A stretch of DNA of 64,000 nucleotides from Saprospiraceae bacterium (GCA_016787525.1 JAEUUP010000004.1:62001-126000), one strand, 5' to 3'. Counted from the stretch's first letter, positions 8,642 to 18,062 are shown. The notes: generated from the sequence alone by a model not told the origin. Program-made: numbers and translations.

Positions 8642-11600
8642 GTGGATACGCTAACTCAACTCATCGAACGCTATCGGACATCTCCGAAAGTAAAGCAAAT
8701 TGCTGATATTTTACAGAAAACCGACGCACCGACTCGCCTGCAACTCAACGGGCTGATGGGCGCGCAAGAGTCTTTTGTACTGACGGGTGCTTACCTCAAT
8801 GCGCCGCAACCTTACCTCATCGTTGCCATTGACAAAGACGAAGCCGCTTATTTACAAAATGACTTGCAAAGTCTTTTGACCACCAAAACTGTTCATTATT
8901 TGCCCGATTCGTTCAAAAGACCGACGTATTTTGAAGAAATCAACGCCAATAATGTGCTGCAACGAACTGAAGTGATTGACAAATTGGCGCAATCAACGGC
9001 ACAAGGCGAGGTCATTGTCACTTATCCAGAGGCTCTTTTTGAGAAAGTGGTGGCCCCTCAGTATTTGGACGAAAAACGGATTTCAATCACAGTAGGCGAA
9101 AACTTCGATGTGGATTTTGTTGCCGAATTATTGGTGGACTTTGGTTTTTTGAGGGTGGATTTTGTGTATTCGCCTGGGCAATTTTCGATTCGTGGTGGCA
9201 TTGTGGATGTTTATTCCTACGGCAATGAATATCCATACCGCATCGAATTGTTTGATATTGAAGTTGAATCCATCCGCACATTCGACCCGACTACACAGTT
9301 GTCGCAACAAAAAATCAGGTCGGTCAATATCGTTCCAAACATCAACACGCGGTTTGAACGCAATCAAAAAACGTCTATTTTCTCCATTTTGCCCGAAAAT
9401 ACAGTCATTTTCTGCCATGATTTTGAGAATATTATTGACCGTTTGCAAATCTGCTTTGACAAAGCGGAAGCCTTCGGCGAAAAATTGCGCTACGAAACCG
9501 ATGAAGAGATAAAAGAAATTTTCAGAGACCGTGCGTTCATTCGCCCGACGGAAGTGATAGAAGATGTCAAGGCGTTGCACATCGTTTTACTGAGGGGGGG
9601 CAAAACGGCTCATGCGAATGTCAAAATTTCTGAAAAAATTGATTTCAACGCCAAGCCACAGCCTTCGTTCAATAAGAATTTCAACCTTTTGATTCACAAT
9701 TTGCATGAAAATGAAGCCTCAAAGTTGAAAAACTACCTTTTCACGGACAATGAAAAACAGATGAATCGCCTGTTTTCTATCTTCCATGATTTGGGTTCAA
9801 AGACGAAAGTTGAGCCGATTTTGAAAGCCATTCGCGAAGGTTTTATTGATTTAGAATTAAAAGTTGCTTGTTATACCGACCATCAGATTTTTGAACGTTT
9901 TCATCGCGCCCGCACCCGACAAGGTTTTTCGAGAGAACAATCGTTGAATCTGCGGATGCTCAAAGAACTGCAAGCGGGCGACTTTGTGACGCATATTGAC
10001 CACGGCGTAGGCAAATTTTCGGGCTTAGAAAAAATAAACATCAACGGGCAGATACAAGAAGCGGTGCGTTTGGTCTATTCCAACAACGATTTGCTGTATG
10101 TCTCCATCAACTCTTTGCACAAAATAGCGCGATTCGTCGGCAAAGACGGCACGCCACCCAAACTCAACCGCATCGGTTCGGATGCGTGGCAAAACCTCAA
10201 AAAAGCCACCAAAAAGAAAGTCAAAGACATCGCAGCCGAACTCATCAAACTCTACGCAGCACGCAAAGCGGCAGGCGGTTTTGCCTTTCCGCCCGACAAT
10301 TATCTGCAAAATGAGTTGGAAGCCTCGTTTATGTACGAAGATACGCCCGACCAAGCCACCGCAACAGCCGATGTCAAAGCCGATATGGAACGCTCGTATC
10401 CGATGGACAGATTGGTGTGCGGCGATGTGGGTTTTGGCAAGACAGAAGTGGCACTTCGCGCCGCTTTCAAAGCTGTGACTTCGGGCAAACAGGTCGCTAT
10501 CCTCGTGCCGACCACGATTTTGGCGATGCAACACTACAAAACTTTCAGCGAGCGATTAGGTGTATTTGGCGCAACGGTGGACTATATCAACCGTTTCCGC
10601 ACCACCAAAGAGAAAAAAGAGGTGATGGAAAACACCAAAATCGGCAAAGTAGATGTTTTGATTGGCACGCACGCCATTTTGAATAAAGACATGGAATTCA
10701 AAGACTTAGGTTTGTTGGTGATTGACGAAGAGCAAAAATTTGGTGTCGCCGCCAAAGAACGCCTCCGCAAATTCAAAGTCAATGTGGATACTTTGACTTT
10801 GACCGCTACGCCGATTCCACGCACCTTACAGTTTTCGCTCATGGCGGCTCGCGATTTGTCCATCATTCGCACGCCACCGCCCAACCGTCAGCCGATACAA
10901 ACCGAAGTTTGCGTTTTCAACGATGAATTGATAAAAGAAGCGATTTACAAAGAAACCAATCGCGGTGGACAAGTCTTTTTTGTGCATAATCGCGTCTCGT
11001 CGCTGCCCGACATGGTGACTTTACTGAGGGGGCTTTGTCCAGATATTGACATCACTATGGCGCATGGTCAAATGCCGCCCGACGAATTAGAACAAACTTT
11101 GGTGGCGTTTATTGAGCGCAAATACGATGTGTTGGTGTGTACCAACATCATAGAAACGGGGCTTGACATTGCGAATGCAAACACGATGATTATCAATCAT
11201 GCCGATAAATTTGGCTTGTCCGATTTGCACCAATTGCGTGGACGAGTCGGCAGGTCGAACAAAAAAGCTTATTGCTACCTGTTCAGTCCCCCCCTCAGTG
11301 TCTTGACTCCCGAAGCCCGTTTGCGCTTGCGGACCTTGGAGGAATTTACGGACTTGGGCGACGGTTTCAATATTGCCATGCGCGATATGGATATTCGAGG
11401 AGCGGGCAACTTGTTGGGCGGCGAACAATCGGGTTTTATCGCAGATGTGGGCTACGAAACCTATCAAAAAATCCTCGACGAAGCCATTATGGAGTTGAAA
11501 CAATCAGACTTCAAAGAACTATTCAAAGAGGAATTGGAAAAGAAAAACACCTACGTCACCGATGTTTCGATTGACACCGACATCGAAATGCACATCCCCG

Positions 11601-12037
11601 ATGAGTACGTCTCAAACACCCAAGAACGCCTCAACCTCTACACCCAACTCGACGAAATCGAAAACGAAGCAGGCATCGAAGCCTTCGCCGCGATGCTCAA
11701 AGACCGTTTCGGCAAAATCCCGCTGCAAGTCGAAGAACTTTTCGACGGTTTGCGCTTGCGTTGGGCAGCCAAAGAGTTGAGCTTCGAGCGCATCGTTTTG
11801 AAAAATAACAAATTGCAAGGCTTTTTTGTCGGCAATCCGCAATCGCCTTTTTATGAAAGTGCGCAATTTCAGAAAATTATGAAGTATGTGTTGTCAGAAG
11901 GCAAAACCAAACAGATGTCGTTCAAACAATCGCCCAAACACTTCATCTTTATCCGAGAAAATGTCAAAACCTTGAACGGGGCGCGGAATATTGTGGAAAT
12001 ACTGAGGGGTGTCGCGCTCAATCAGAAGCAGAAATAG
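8642..12037 (+). CDS. mfd: Transcription-repair coupling factor Mfd
   Basis: 1131 residues, normal length. It removes RNA polymerase stalled at lesions and recruits UvrA. Domains in order: UvrB-homology region (1-340); CarD-like RNA-polymerase interaction domain (about 440-500, with GDFVTHIDHGVGKF); SF2 translocase with Walker A GDVGFGKTE at about 594-602, DEEQ box at about 694, and the TRG/RecG-like motif in the second RecA domain (GRVGRSNKKAYCY); and the C-terminal TRCF domain that contacts UvrA. The start is a GTG; the next in-frame ATG is about 40 codons in and would remove the conserved N terminus. Copies of the 10-mer encode PQY, LLRGG, LLRG and ILRG, and a near copy gives PPLS. Confidence 0.96.
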   Translation: MDTLTQLIERYRTSPKVKQIADILQKTDAPTRLQLNGLMGAQESFVLTGAYLNAPQPYLIVAIDKDEAAYLQNDLQSLLTTKTVHYLPDSFKRPTYFEEINANNVLQRTEVIDKLAQSTAQGEVIVTYPEALFEKVVAPQYLDEKRISITVGENFDVDFVAELLVDFGFLRVDFVYSPGQFSIRGGIVDVYSYGNEYPYRIELFDIEVESIRTFDPTTQLSQQKIRSVNIVPNINTRFERNQKTSIFSILPENTVIFCHDFENIIDRLQICFDKAEAFGEKLRYETDEEIKEIFRDRAFIRPTEVIEDVKALHIVLLRGGKTAHANVKISEKIDFNAKPQPSFNKNFNLLIHNLHENEASKLKNYLFTDNEKQMNRLFSIFHDLGSKTKVEPILKAIREGFIDLELKVACYTDHQIFERFHRARTRQGFSREQSLNLRMLKELQAGDFVTHIDHGVGKFSGLEKININGQIQEAVRLVYSNNDLLYVSINSLHKIARFVGKDGTPPKLNRIGSDAWQNLKKATKKKVKDIAAELIKLYAARKAAGGFAFPPDNYLQNELEASFMYEDTPDQATATADVKADMERSYPMDRLVCGDVGFGKTEVALRAAFKAVTSGKQVAILVPTTILAMQHYKTFSERLGVFGATVDYINRFRTTKEKKEVMENTKIGKVDVLIGTHAILNKDMEFKDLGLLVIDEEQKFGVAAKERLRKFKVNVDTLTLTATPIPRTLQFSLMAARDLSIIRTPPPNRQPIQTEVCVFNDELIKEAIYKETNRGGQVFFVHNRVSSLPDMVTLLRGLCPDIDITMAHGQMPPDELEQTLVAFIERKYDVLVCTNIIETGLDIANANTMIINHADKFGLSDLHQLRGRVGRSNKKAYCYLFSPPLSVLTPEARLRLRTLEEFTDLGDGFNIAMRDMDIRGAGNLLGGEQSGFIADVGYETYQKILDEAIMELKQSDFKELFKEELEKKNTYVTDVSIDTDIEMHIPDEYVSNTQERLNLYTQLDEIENEAGIEAFAAMLKDRFGKIPLQVEELFDGLRLRWAAKELSFERIVLKNNKLQGFFVGNPQSPFYESAQFQKIMKYVLSEGKTKQMSFKQSPKHFIFIRENVKTLNGARNIVEILRGVALNQKQK

Positions 12038-12043
12038 GGAAGA

Positions 12044-12076
12044 AACGTCATCGAGGTTCGAAACCTCGACGACGTT
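12044..12076 (+). repeat. REP-like palindrome, copy 1
   Basis: An imperfect palindrome with core TCGAGGTTCGAAACCTCGA flanked by AACGTC and GACGTT. It starts 6 bp after the mfd stop. It belongs with the palindromes at 12407, 13249 and 21666, around the RAYT gene. Confidence 0.8.
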
Positions 12077-12084
12077 GAATAATA

Positions 12085-12336
12085 AACAACCACACGAACA
12101 GAGAAAACAGCCGCACGAACGGAGAAAACAGCCGCACGAACAGAAAAAACAACCACACGAACGGAGAAAACAGCCGCACGAACGGAGAAAACAGCCGCAC
12201 GAACAGAAAAAACAACCACACGAACGGAGAAAACAACCACACGAATCGAAAAAACAACCACACAAACAGAGAAAACAGCCACGCGAACAGAAAAAACAAC
12301 CACGCGAACAGAAAAAACAGCCGCGCGAATCGAAAA
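12085..12336. repeat. 21-bp tandem array, 12 copies
   Basis: Units of the type AAACAGCCGCACGAACGGAG plus A repeat exactly every 21 bp for 252 bp, with substitutions at a few positions. Because 21 is a multiple of 3, several frames on both strands stay open, giving heptapeptides such as KQPHEQR on the plus strand. No plausible start or RBS supports translation: the plus-strand frame would begin with a GTG inside mfd. I therefore call it a non-coding minisatellite. It lies between REP copies 1 and 2. Confidence 0.85.
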
Positions 12337-12406
12337 AAAACGAAAAAACCCTTATAAGTGATTGTTTTTCAATATTTTATATTAGCTTCGTTGGAAATAA
12401 AAAAAT

Positions 12407-12475
12407 CGTCGTCGAGGTTCGAACCTCGACGACGTTGAATTCGCGACGACGTTGAATTCGACGTCGTTAAATTCT
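12407..12475 (+). repeat. REP-like palindrome, copy 2, with degenerate tail
   Basis: CGTCGTCGAGGTTC pairs perfectly with GAACCTCGACGACG (12407-12434), no spacer. It is followed by two shortened repeats of CGACGACGTTGAATTCG to about 12475, 24 bp before the RAYT start codon. Confidence 0.8.
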
Positions 12476-12498
12476 AATACAATAAAAAACATACAATT

Positions 12499-13119
12499 AT
12501 GAAAACCAACACCAATTTCATGCAGCCCGAATATTACTACCACATCTACAATCGAGGCATCAATGGCGAAACCTTATTCAAACAAGAAAGAAATTTTGAT
12601 TATTTTCTACAACAGTACGCCAAATACATCGAACCCATTGCCACGACTTATGCCTATGTTTTGATGGGCAACCACTTCCATTTTTTGATTCGGATAAAGG
12701 AGGAAAAAACGATACGCCAAAACCTATCTGCACAAGACGACAAACGGACAGAATGGATTGTCAGCAACCAATTTGCCAAATTGTTCAACAGTTATGCCCA
12801 AGCGATAAACAAACAAGAAAAACGAACAGGGGCTTTATTTGAAGAGGCTTTTCGGCGGAAACCTGTGGGTACTGAGGGGTATGCGGCTCAAGTCGTTTAT
12901 TACATTCACCACAATCCGCAAAAACATAAATTCGTCACCGATTTCAAAACCTATCCCCATTCTTCGTATCCTGCTTTTGTGCGGCAAGGGCAAACGCGCA
13001 TCCCGCGCGAAGAGGTTTTTGATTGGTTTGGTGGTCGAGCCTTCTTTTTGGCTTATCATCAGGATTCGCGTGGTTTTGATGAAGCATGGTTTGAGGCGTG
13101 TTGGATTGAAGGGGATTGA
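12499..13119 (+). CDS. REP-associated tyrosine transposase (RAYT, IS200-like HUH)
   Basis: 206 residues of the Y1_Tnp fold. The HUH metal-binding motif is H59-F-H61 in MGNHFHFLI, and the nucleophile is Y134 or Y135 in VVYYIHHNP, a hallmark of RAYTs. The N terminus YYYHIYNRGING is also family-typical. These enzymes nick and join single-stranded palindromes. REP-like palindromes sit just upstream and about 130 bp downstream, the expected arrangement for a RAYT and its targets. The gene is intact and probably functional. One 10-mer copy (12870) encodes TEG between the HUH and Tyr motifs, suggesting long residence in this genome. Confidence 0.88.
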   Translation: MKTNTNFMQPEYYYHIYNRGINGETLFKQERNFDYFLQQYAKYIEPIATTYAYVLMGNHFHFLIRIKEEKTIRQNLSAQDDKRTEWIVSNQFAKLFNSYAQAINKQEKRTGALFEEAFRRKPVGTEGYAAQVVYYIHHNPQKHKFVTDFKTYPHSSYPAFVRQGQTRIPREEVFDWFGGRAFFLAYHQDSRGFDEAWFEACWIEGD

Positions 13120-13157
13120 AAGATTGGAATAAAAAGGCGATTAAATAAAAACAACAG

Positions 13158-13281
13158 TGGCGTAAAAAACTATCGTCATCGTAAAAAAAACGTCATCATC
13201 GTAAAAAACCATCGTCATCGTAAAAAAACGTCATCGCCGTAAAAAACCATCGTCGAGGTTTCAAACCTCGACGATGTTATG
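13158..13281 (+). repeat. Short direct repeats and REP-like palindrome, copy 3
   Basis: Five degenerate copies of a CGTCATCGTAAAAAAC-type unit (period about 17-20 bp) end in the palindrome ATCGTCGAGGTTTCAAACCTCGACGAT (13249-13275). The layout mirrors copy 2 on the other side of the RAYT gene. Confidence 0.75.
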
Positions 13282-13345
13282 TAACTTTACTGCCCTATAT
13301 AAAACCTTAAACCCTCGTTATTCATCCAATAAATCCACCTAAAAA

Positions 13346-16141
13346 ATGTCCGAACTCGCCTTAAAATTGATAGCCGAAGCCAAAGAAACCCGCGCCACCC
13401 GCCTCGACCTCGGCAATTGTGGACTTACTGAATTGCCTGACGCATTGTTTGAATTGACTTGGTTGGAGGAGTTGATTTTGGGTGGCTATGAATCGAAAAA
13501 TGAAGGAGAGGAAAACAATATTCAAACCTTTAATCGAAACATAAAAAAACTGATAGAGCTAAAAAAGCTGTATGCAAGCAAACAAAAAGATTTAAGTGAT
13601 TTAAGTCCATTGAAAGATTTGATAAATTTACAACTGCTTTACATTGATTCTAACCAAGTAAGTGATTTAAGCCCTCTGAAAGATTTATTTAATTTAAAAG
13701 AACTTGATGTTTCTTTGACCCAAATAAGTGATTTAAGTGCTTTGAAAGGTTTAATAGAATTACAATATCTATCAGTTCTTTCTACCCAAGTAAATGACTT
13801 GAATCCATTAAAAAATTTAACTGAGTTGATTGGGCTTTCAATTTATTCAACTCTTGTAAGTGATTTAAGTCCCATAGAAAATTTATTTAAATTGGAAGCA
13901 CTTATTGTATCATCAACAAAAGTAATCGATTTAAGTCCATTAAAAGATTTAACACAATTAAGGAGGCTAAATATTTCCTCTACTCTTGTGAGTGATTTAA
14001 GCCCTTTAAAAGGTTTAACAAAATTAAATACAATTTATGCAGCTTCAACTCAAGTAAGCAATTTAATAGCTTTAAAAGATTTAAAATTCTTGGAAGTGCT
14101 TTTAGTTGCTTCAAATAAAATAAACGATTTAAGTCCCTTGAAGAATATAATTAAAAGTGGTGTACCCGTTAAATTATCTAATGAATGGCATCAAGGTCCA
14201 GGCATCTACGTCAAAAACTGCCCCTTAGACAAATCCCTAATCGCCGCAATCAAAAAAGGTAACAAAGCCGTCCTCAATTATTTCAACAAACCCAAACAAA
14301 GGCTTTTTGAAGCCCGCGTTTTGATACTCGGCGAGCCGAGAGCAGGTAAAACGACTTTGCGTCGAAAACTGAAAAGCGTGGCTGCCCCGATGCCCACAAA
14401 CGCGGAAAGTACCAAAGCCTTTGAAGTAGAGATAGAACCTTACAAATGCGATATTGAGAAAGACGGAGAGCGCAATAAATTGACGTATCATTTGTGGGAT
14501 TTTGGCGGACAGGATTATTATCGCTTGTTGCATCAGCTTTTTGTGGCGGAACAATCCGTTTATATCATCGTTACGGATACCGACCGCAACAAAAACGAAG
14601 AGGAAATTGATTTTTGGTTGGAAACCATTCAGCGATTGGGCAAAGACAAAAATGGGAAGTATGGTCCCGTCATTTTGTTCCAAAACCCTAAAACGCAGCG
14701 AGAAGGCAGCGATTTTGTGGATTTGAAAAAACGGTATCCTTTCTGGAAACAGGGCGAACAATTCGTTATCAATCTCAATGCTTTGGATGAGAAGAATACT
14801 GTCCGAAAGGACTCCTTAGGAGAGGGGATCTATGATAAAAAACAATTGGACAAATTCAAACGCTTCAAAACCTATTTGGAAGAAAGTTTTTGCCAACTCG
14901 ACCACATCGGTAAAGAAATGCCAACGCAATGGATTAATGTGCGAAAAGGTTTAGTCAAATATGAAAAGGAGAATTGGATAAGCGTAGAGGCTTTTAATAA
15001 AGTCTGTACGTCGAAACACATTACAGATGCACAAGAGCAAGAAGATTTATTGGATATATTCCATACTTTGGGCTATGTGCTGCATTACAAAGATTCGGCT
15101 TTGCGCGGCATGGTCATCTTGAACCGCGAATGGGTAACTGATGCCTTGTATCGGGTTTTGGACGACGAAACTGTTAAAAAGAATCGCGGTTGGTTCAAAA
15201 AAGAAGATGCTGACACGATTTGGCACGAAGCCCGCTACAAAAACCGCACACATGAACTGTTGGCTTTGATGTCGGAGTTCAAATTGAGTTATTACAATCC
15301 TGCTTCTCAAAAATACATCGTGCCTGCCAAATTGCCCGAAGATACTGAGGGGTTGCCGACATGGGAAGCCGAACAAAGTGTGCGCCTGCATTTGCAATAC
15401 GATTGGATGCCCCGCGCTGTTCCGACGCAATTGATTGTCTCGCTGCACAACGATATTGTCGCTTTAGACAATGGCGAACAATGGATTTGGCGCAAAGGCG
15501 CGGTTTTAGACGGACGGCATCTGGGTTTAAAAGATGTTCAAGTCCAAATTGAAGACAATTGGCGTGAGAATAAAATCGAAATCACCGCCAAAGGCACACA
15601 CAGCGAACTCTTGATTCGGACGATTATGCGGAATTGGCGCGAAGTCAATCAACCTTTTGAAGACAAAGTAACCGTCTCGAAGATTGTTTTGTGTGCTTGC
15701 GAAAAATGTCAATCGGCACGCACACCGTTTGAATTTGAATACGAAGACGTTTTGGAAGCCAAAGAAGCCGACGATACTTTGAAATGCAATAAGTCACGCA
15801 AAGAGTTTACGGCAGCCGATATACTGAGGGGTCTGTTTGATGAGACGACGCAATTGGCAGATTTAGCTTTGTCAAAAGGCGTTCGTTCCGAACTTTTGGA
15901 TTTTATTGCCGATGGACAAATAGAAAGAGCCTTTGATGCCTTGCCCAATACGGGCGACATCGCTCTATTGAAATCACGCTATCAAGATTTGACAAAAGCC
16001 AATAATAGCGGAGTGCTTAGTTTTGAAGAACACAAAAGAGAAATGATTAAAATAACGAAATCTTTGATTGATTATCTGAGTTCAAGCCGCAAAGAAGGAT
16101 TTGGAAAAGGACATCGTGGTTTGTTTTTGGGGGAAGAATAA
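13346..16141 (+). CDS. Roco protein: LRR-Roc-COR GTPase
   Basis: 931 residues, no signal peptide, cytoplasmic. Residues about 15-45 form a cap (ETRATRLDLGNCGLTELP). Residues about 75-285 are internalin-like 22-residue LRRs with the repeated DLSPLKDL phrase. A Roc (Ras-of-complex) GTPase follows, with P-loop GEPRAGKTT at about 329 and the G3 segment WDFGGQ at about 384, then a COR dimerisation region (about 510-720) and a C-terminal part with a CEKC motif that I cannot assign. No TIR or kinase domain is attached, unlike the related gene at 18205. Bacterial Roco proteins act as GTP-controlled dimers; roles are mostly unknown and some are proposed in signalling or defence. Confidence 0.88.
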   Translation: MSELALKLIAEAKETRATRLDLGNCGLTELPDALFELTWLEELILGGYESKNEGEENNIQTFNRNIKKLIELKKLYASKQKDLSDLSPLKDLINLQLLYIDSNQVSDLSPLKDLFNLKELDVSLTQISDLSALKGLIELQYLSVLSTQVNDLNPLKNLTELIGLSIYSTLVSDLSPIENLFKLEALIVSSTKVIDLSPLKDLTQLRRLNISSTLVSDLSPLKGLTKLNTIYAASTQVSNLIALKDLKFLEVLLVASNKINDLSPLKNIIKSGVPVKLSNEWHQGPGIYVKNCPLDKSLIAAIKKGNKAVLNYFNKPKQRLFEARVLILGEPRAGKTTLRRKLKSVAAPMPTNAESTKAFEVEIEPYKCDIEKDGERNKLTYHLWDFGGQDYYRLLHQLFVAEQSVYIIVTDTDRNKNEEEIDFWLETIQRLGKDKNGKYGPVILFQNPKTQREGSDFVDLKKRYPFWKQGEQFVINLNALDEKNTVRKDSLGEGIYDKKQLDKFKRFKTYLEESFCQLDHIGKEMPTQWINVRKGLVKYEKENWISVEAFNKVCTSKHITDAQEQEDLLDIFHTLGYVLHYKDSALRGMVILNREWVTDALYRVLDDETVKKNRGWFKKEDADTIWHEARYKNRTHELLALMSEFKLSYYNPASQKYIVPAKLPEDTEGLPTWEAEQSVRLHLQYDWMPRAVPTQLIVSLHNDIVALDNGEQWIWRKGAVLDGRHLGLKDVQVQIEDNWRENKIEITAKGTHSELLIRTIMRNWREVNQPFEDKVTVSKIVLCACEKCQSARTPFEFEYEDVLEAKEADDTLKCNKSRKEFTAADILRGLFDETTQLADLALSKGVRSELLDFIADGQIERAFDALPNTGDIALLKSRYQDLTKANNSGVLSFEEHKREMIKITKSLIDYLSSSRKEGFGKGHRGLFLGEE

Positions 16142-16198
16142 GGTTTTTATTCTATCGCCGCTTCTGTTTATTACACTATGGCAAAATAGGCATTTCAA

Positions 16199-17179
16199 TC
16201 ATCTAATATCTCTAAATAATTCCTTCACTTTTTGAATTAATAAGGCTTTATCCATTAATTTAGTACTGTAATCAGCAACTAAGGTTGGCGAAAGATTGCG
16301 CCTAAGCGCATATTCGACCACTTCATGGTCTTTGTTTTTGCAAATCAAAACACCGATACTTGGGTTTTCGTGGGCTTTTTTGACATCGGTATCCAGTACT
16401 TCCAAATAAAAATTCATTTGACCGATATAAGAAGGTTCAAATTCTTCAATTTTGAGGTCAAAGGCGACCAAACAACAGAGTTCTCGATGATAAAATAAAA
16501 GGTCAACGCGGTAATCTTTCATACCGACGGGCAAACGATATTCTTCACCAACAAAGACGAAGTCTTTTCCTAACTCTAAAATAAAATCTTTCAATTGACC
16601 CAATAAGGCGTGTTTCAAATCCTTTTCTGAATGTTTGTCAGGGATATGCGCAAATTCAAAAATATAGGAATCTTTAAAAACATTAGACACATCTCGCGGA
16701 TAATTGTCCAAAGACGGCGGCAAAAGTTGATTGGCAATGAGGCTGCGTTCAAAATAGCTGGTTTTCAAGTGGCGACGCAATTCTCTGTAATTTAACTTCT
16801 CTTTCAATGTGAGTTTAAGATAAAACTCGCGTTCTTCCATTGTTTTGGTTTGACTCAAAATTTCAAGATTATGAGTCCAGCTCAATTGTGTCGGCAATGC
16901 CGACACAAATTCAAAATCAGTATATGCCAGATAAAACTGTCTCATCCGATAGATACCCCGCTTACTGAAATTGCTCAAACTTGGGTCTTTACTTTGTAAA
17001 AAAGCAGATAGGTTTTTAACCGTGCCTTCGCCCCACTCACTGACCTCTAATTTTTGTTGAACAAACTGCCCAACAGTCCAATACAAAATAATTTGTTCGC
17101 TGTTGACCGACTGCAATGCTTTGATTCTGGCATTTCTGATAAGGTCAAAAATATAGTCGAATTGTTCTTGTAAAAGCAT
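16199..17179 (-). CDS. DUF1016 (YhcG-type) PD-(D/E)XK nuclease
   Basis: 326 residues with the standard two-part layout: an N-terminal winged/helical domain (LYWTVGQFVQQKL, WGEGTVKNLSAFLQ, LSWTHNLEIL) and a C-terminal nuclease domain with YRVDLLFYHRELCCLVAFDLK, the D-x(n)-D/E-x-K core, followed by PSYIGQMNFYLE. Full length for the family. These proteins are often found beside R-M loci and mobile elements and are thought to act on branched or damaged DNA. It is convergent with the Roco gene (58 bp between stops) and has no obvious partner. Confidence 0.88.
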   Translation of the reverse strand: MLLQEQFDYIFDLIRNARIKALQSVNSEQIILYWTVGQFVQQKLEVSEWGEGTVKNLSAFLQSKDPSLSNFSKRGIYRMRQFYLAYTDFEFVSALPTQLSWTHNLEILSQTKTMEEREFYLKLTLKEKLNYRELRRHLKTSYFERSLIANQLLPPSLDNYPRDVSNVFKDSYIFEFAHIPDKHSEKDLKHALLGQLKDFILELGKDFVFVGEEYRLPVGMKDYRVDLLFYHRELCCLVAFDLKIEEFEPSYIGQMNFYLEVLDTDVKKAHENPSIGVLICKNKDHEVVEYALRRNLSPTLVADYSTKLMDKALLIQKVKELFRDIR

Positions 17180-17376
17180 AGTTTAAAACATAAGTATTTG
17201 AGAAACAAATTGATATTTGCTAAAAGAGGTGATAATTCCTTTGATGCTTGTTTTATTCAACAAATCTGATGTTAAAAACCTTATTGTCCAAGCTTTTAAA
17301 AACATAAAGTTTTTAAAGATATTGCTTTGGGTTTATAAAGTAGGGAATGAATTAGGCTATTCTTTTATAAAGAAAA

Positions 17377-17535
17377 TACTGAGGCGGGTGTTTTTTGTTT
17401 AAATTTACCCCATCATTCTCTTGTTTCCGTCAACGCTTTAAGTCCCCGTACTCGTATGATACAAAAGGGAAAAGCTGCTTTCTTTGAGCAATTCAAATTA
17501 TTTTTGAACTTTTGTAAAAACGAACTACTTTTGTA
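17377..17535 (+). pseudogene. Truncated duplicate of the 5' end of the Roco-TIR gene (direct repeat copy A)
   Basis: 118 bp (17377-17494) repeat 18126-18243 with high identity, including an almost unbroken stretch across the leader and the ATG (17456). The copy encodes MIQKGKAAFFEQF, then diverges and stops at about 17535. Its 10-mer has decayed to TACTGAGGCGGG, whereas copy B is intact. The rest of the upstream space (17180-17376) contains only weak short frames that I do not consider genes. Confidence 0.75.
17504..17533 (+). promoter_or_regulatory. Promoter of the toxin-antitoxin operon
   Basis: TTG at 17504-17506 and TACTTTTG at 17526-17533 are 19 bp apart, a full match to the Bacteroidota promoter. 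The antitoxin ATG follows 18 bp later. Confidence 0.7.
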
Positions 17536-17550
17536 AAAAAACAATTAAAA

Positions 17551-17760
17551 ATGAGACTTGTATTAAATATTGAAGACCACCGCATTAACTTCTTTTTGGA
17601 GTTGCTCAACAGTTTAGATTTTGTTGCTATCGAGAAGGATGCACCAGAATTGACACTTGCCGAGAAGCAATTTATTGACAATCGGCTATTGCACCATGCT
17701 CAAAATAAGGATAAATCCATTCTTTGGAGCGATTTGAAATTACAACTTGAAAACGAATGA
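17551..17760 (+). CDS. Putative antitoxin of a RelE/ParE-type TA pair
   Basis: 69 residues, mostly helical, acidic at the C terminus (FIDNRLLHHAQNKD, then LKLQLENE). Sequence alone does not place it in a named antitoxin family. It is called from context: it overlaps the downstream toxin gene by 4 bp (ATGA), has its own promoter, and resembles the small addiction-module components that pair with ParE-like toxins in Bacteroidota. It would bind and neutralise the toxin and probably repress the operon. Confidence 0.75.
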   Translation: MRLVLNIEDHRINFFLELLNSLDFVAIEKDAPELTLAEKQFIDNRLLHHAQNKDKSILWSDLKLQLENE

Positions 17761-18062
17761 CCTATAAAATCCGTTTTTCCCAATTGGCTTCTGATGATTT
17801 GACAGAAGTTTTAGGTTGGTACAAAGAGCAAAACATTGAAGGACTACACAAACGCTTTATCGAAGCCTTATCAAAAGTATTGAAACGATTGGAAAATAAC
17901 CCTCAATCTAACCCTATTGTCCACAATAATGTCCGACAGGCTTTACTCAAAAAGTTCCCTTACAAAGTGCTTTATACTTTCGACAACGCTGTTGTTGAGG
18001 TACTCATCATAGCTGTCATTCACCAAAAACGCGACCCTAAAATTTGGCAAGGTCGGACATAG
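17757..18062 (+). CDS. RelE/ParE-superfamily toxin
   Basis: 101 residues with the RelE/ParE fold pattern: N-terminal strand YKIRFSQLASDDL, two helices (WYKEQ...FIEALSKVLKRLENNP), then the strands ALLKKFPYKVLYTF and VEVLIIAVIHQKRDPKIW, a very typical ParE/RelE ending. ParE members inhibit gyrase and RelE members cut mRNA on the ribosome; which applies here cannot be told. The start overlaps the antitoxin stop. The pair lies exactly between two 118-bp direct repeats. Confidence 0.88.
   Translation: MTYKIRFSQLASDDLTEVLGWYKEQNIEGLHKRFIEALSKVLKRLENNPQSNPIVHNNVRQALLKKFPYKVLYTFDNAVVEVLIIAVIHQKRDPKIWQGRT

Noticed and set aside
12085-12336. CRISPR array
   Set aside because: Units are contiguous with no unique spacers and no cas genes are near; it is a minisatellite. 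The same applies to 49776-50110.
12009-12455. 148-codon frame with heptapeptide repeat KQPHEQR
   Set aside because: It starts at a GTG inside mfd, lies entirely in the 21-bp array and two palindromes, and other frames on the opposite strand are equally open because of the 21-bp period.
17217-17402. 61-codon frame starting MLKEVIIPLMLV
   Set aside because: No signal of coding beyond AT-rich hydrophobic codons and it runs into the duplicated Roco leader and a decayed 10-mer.
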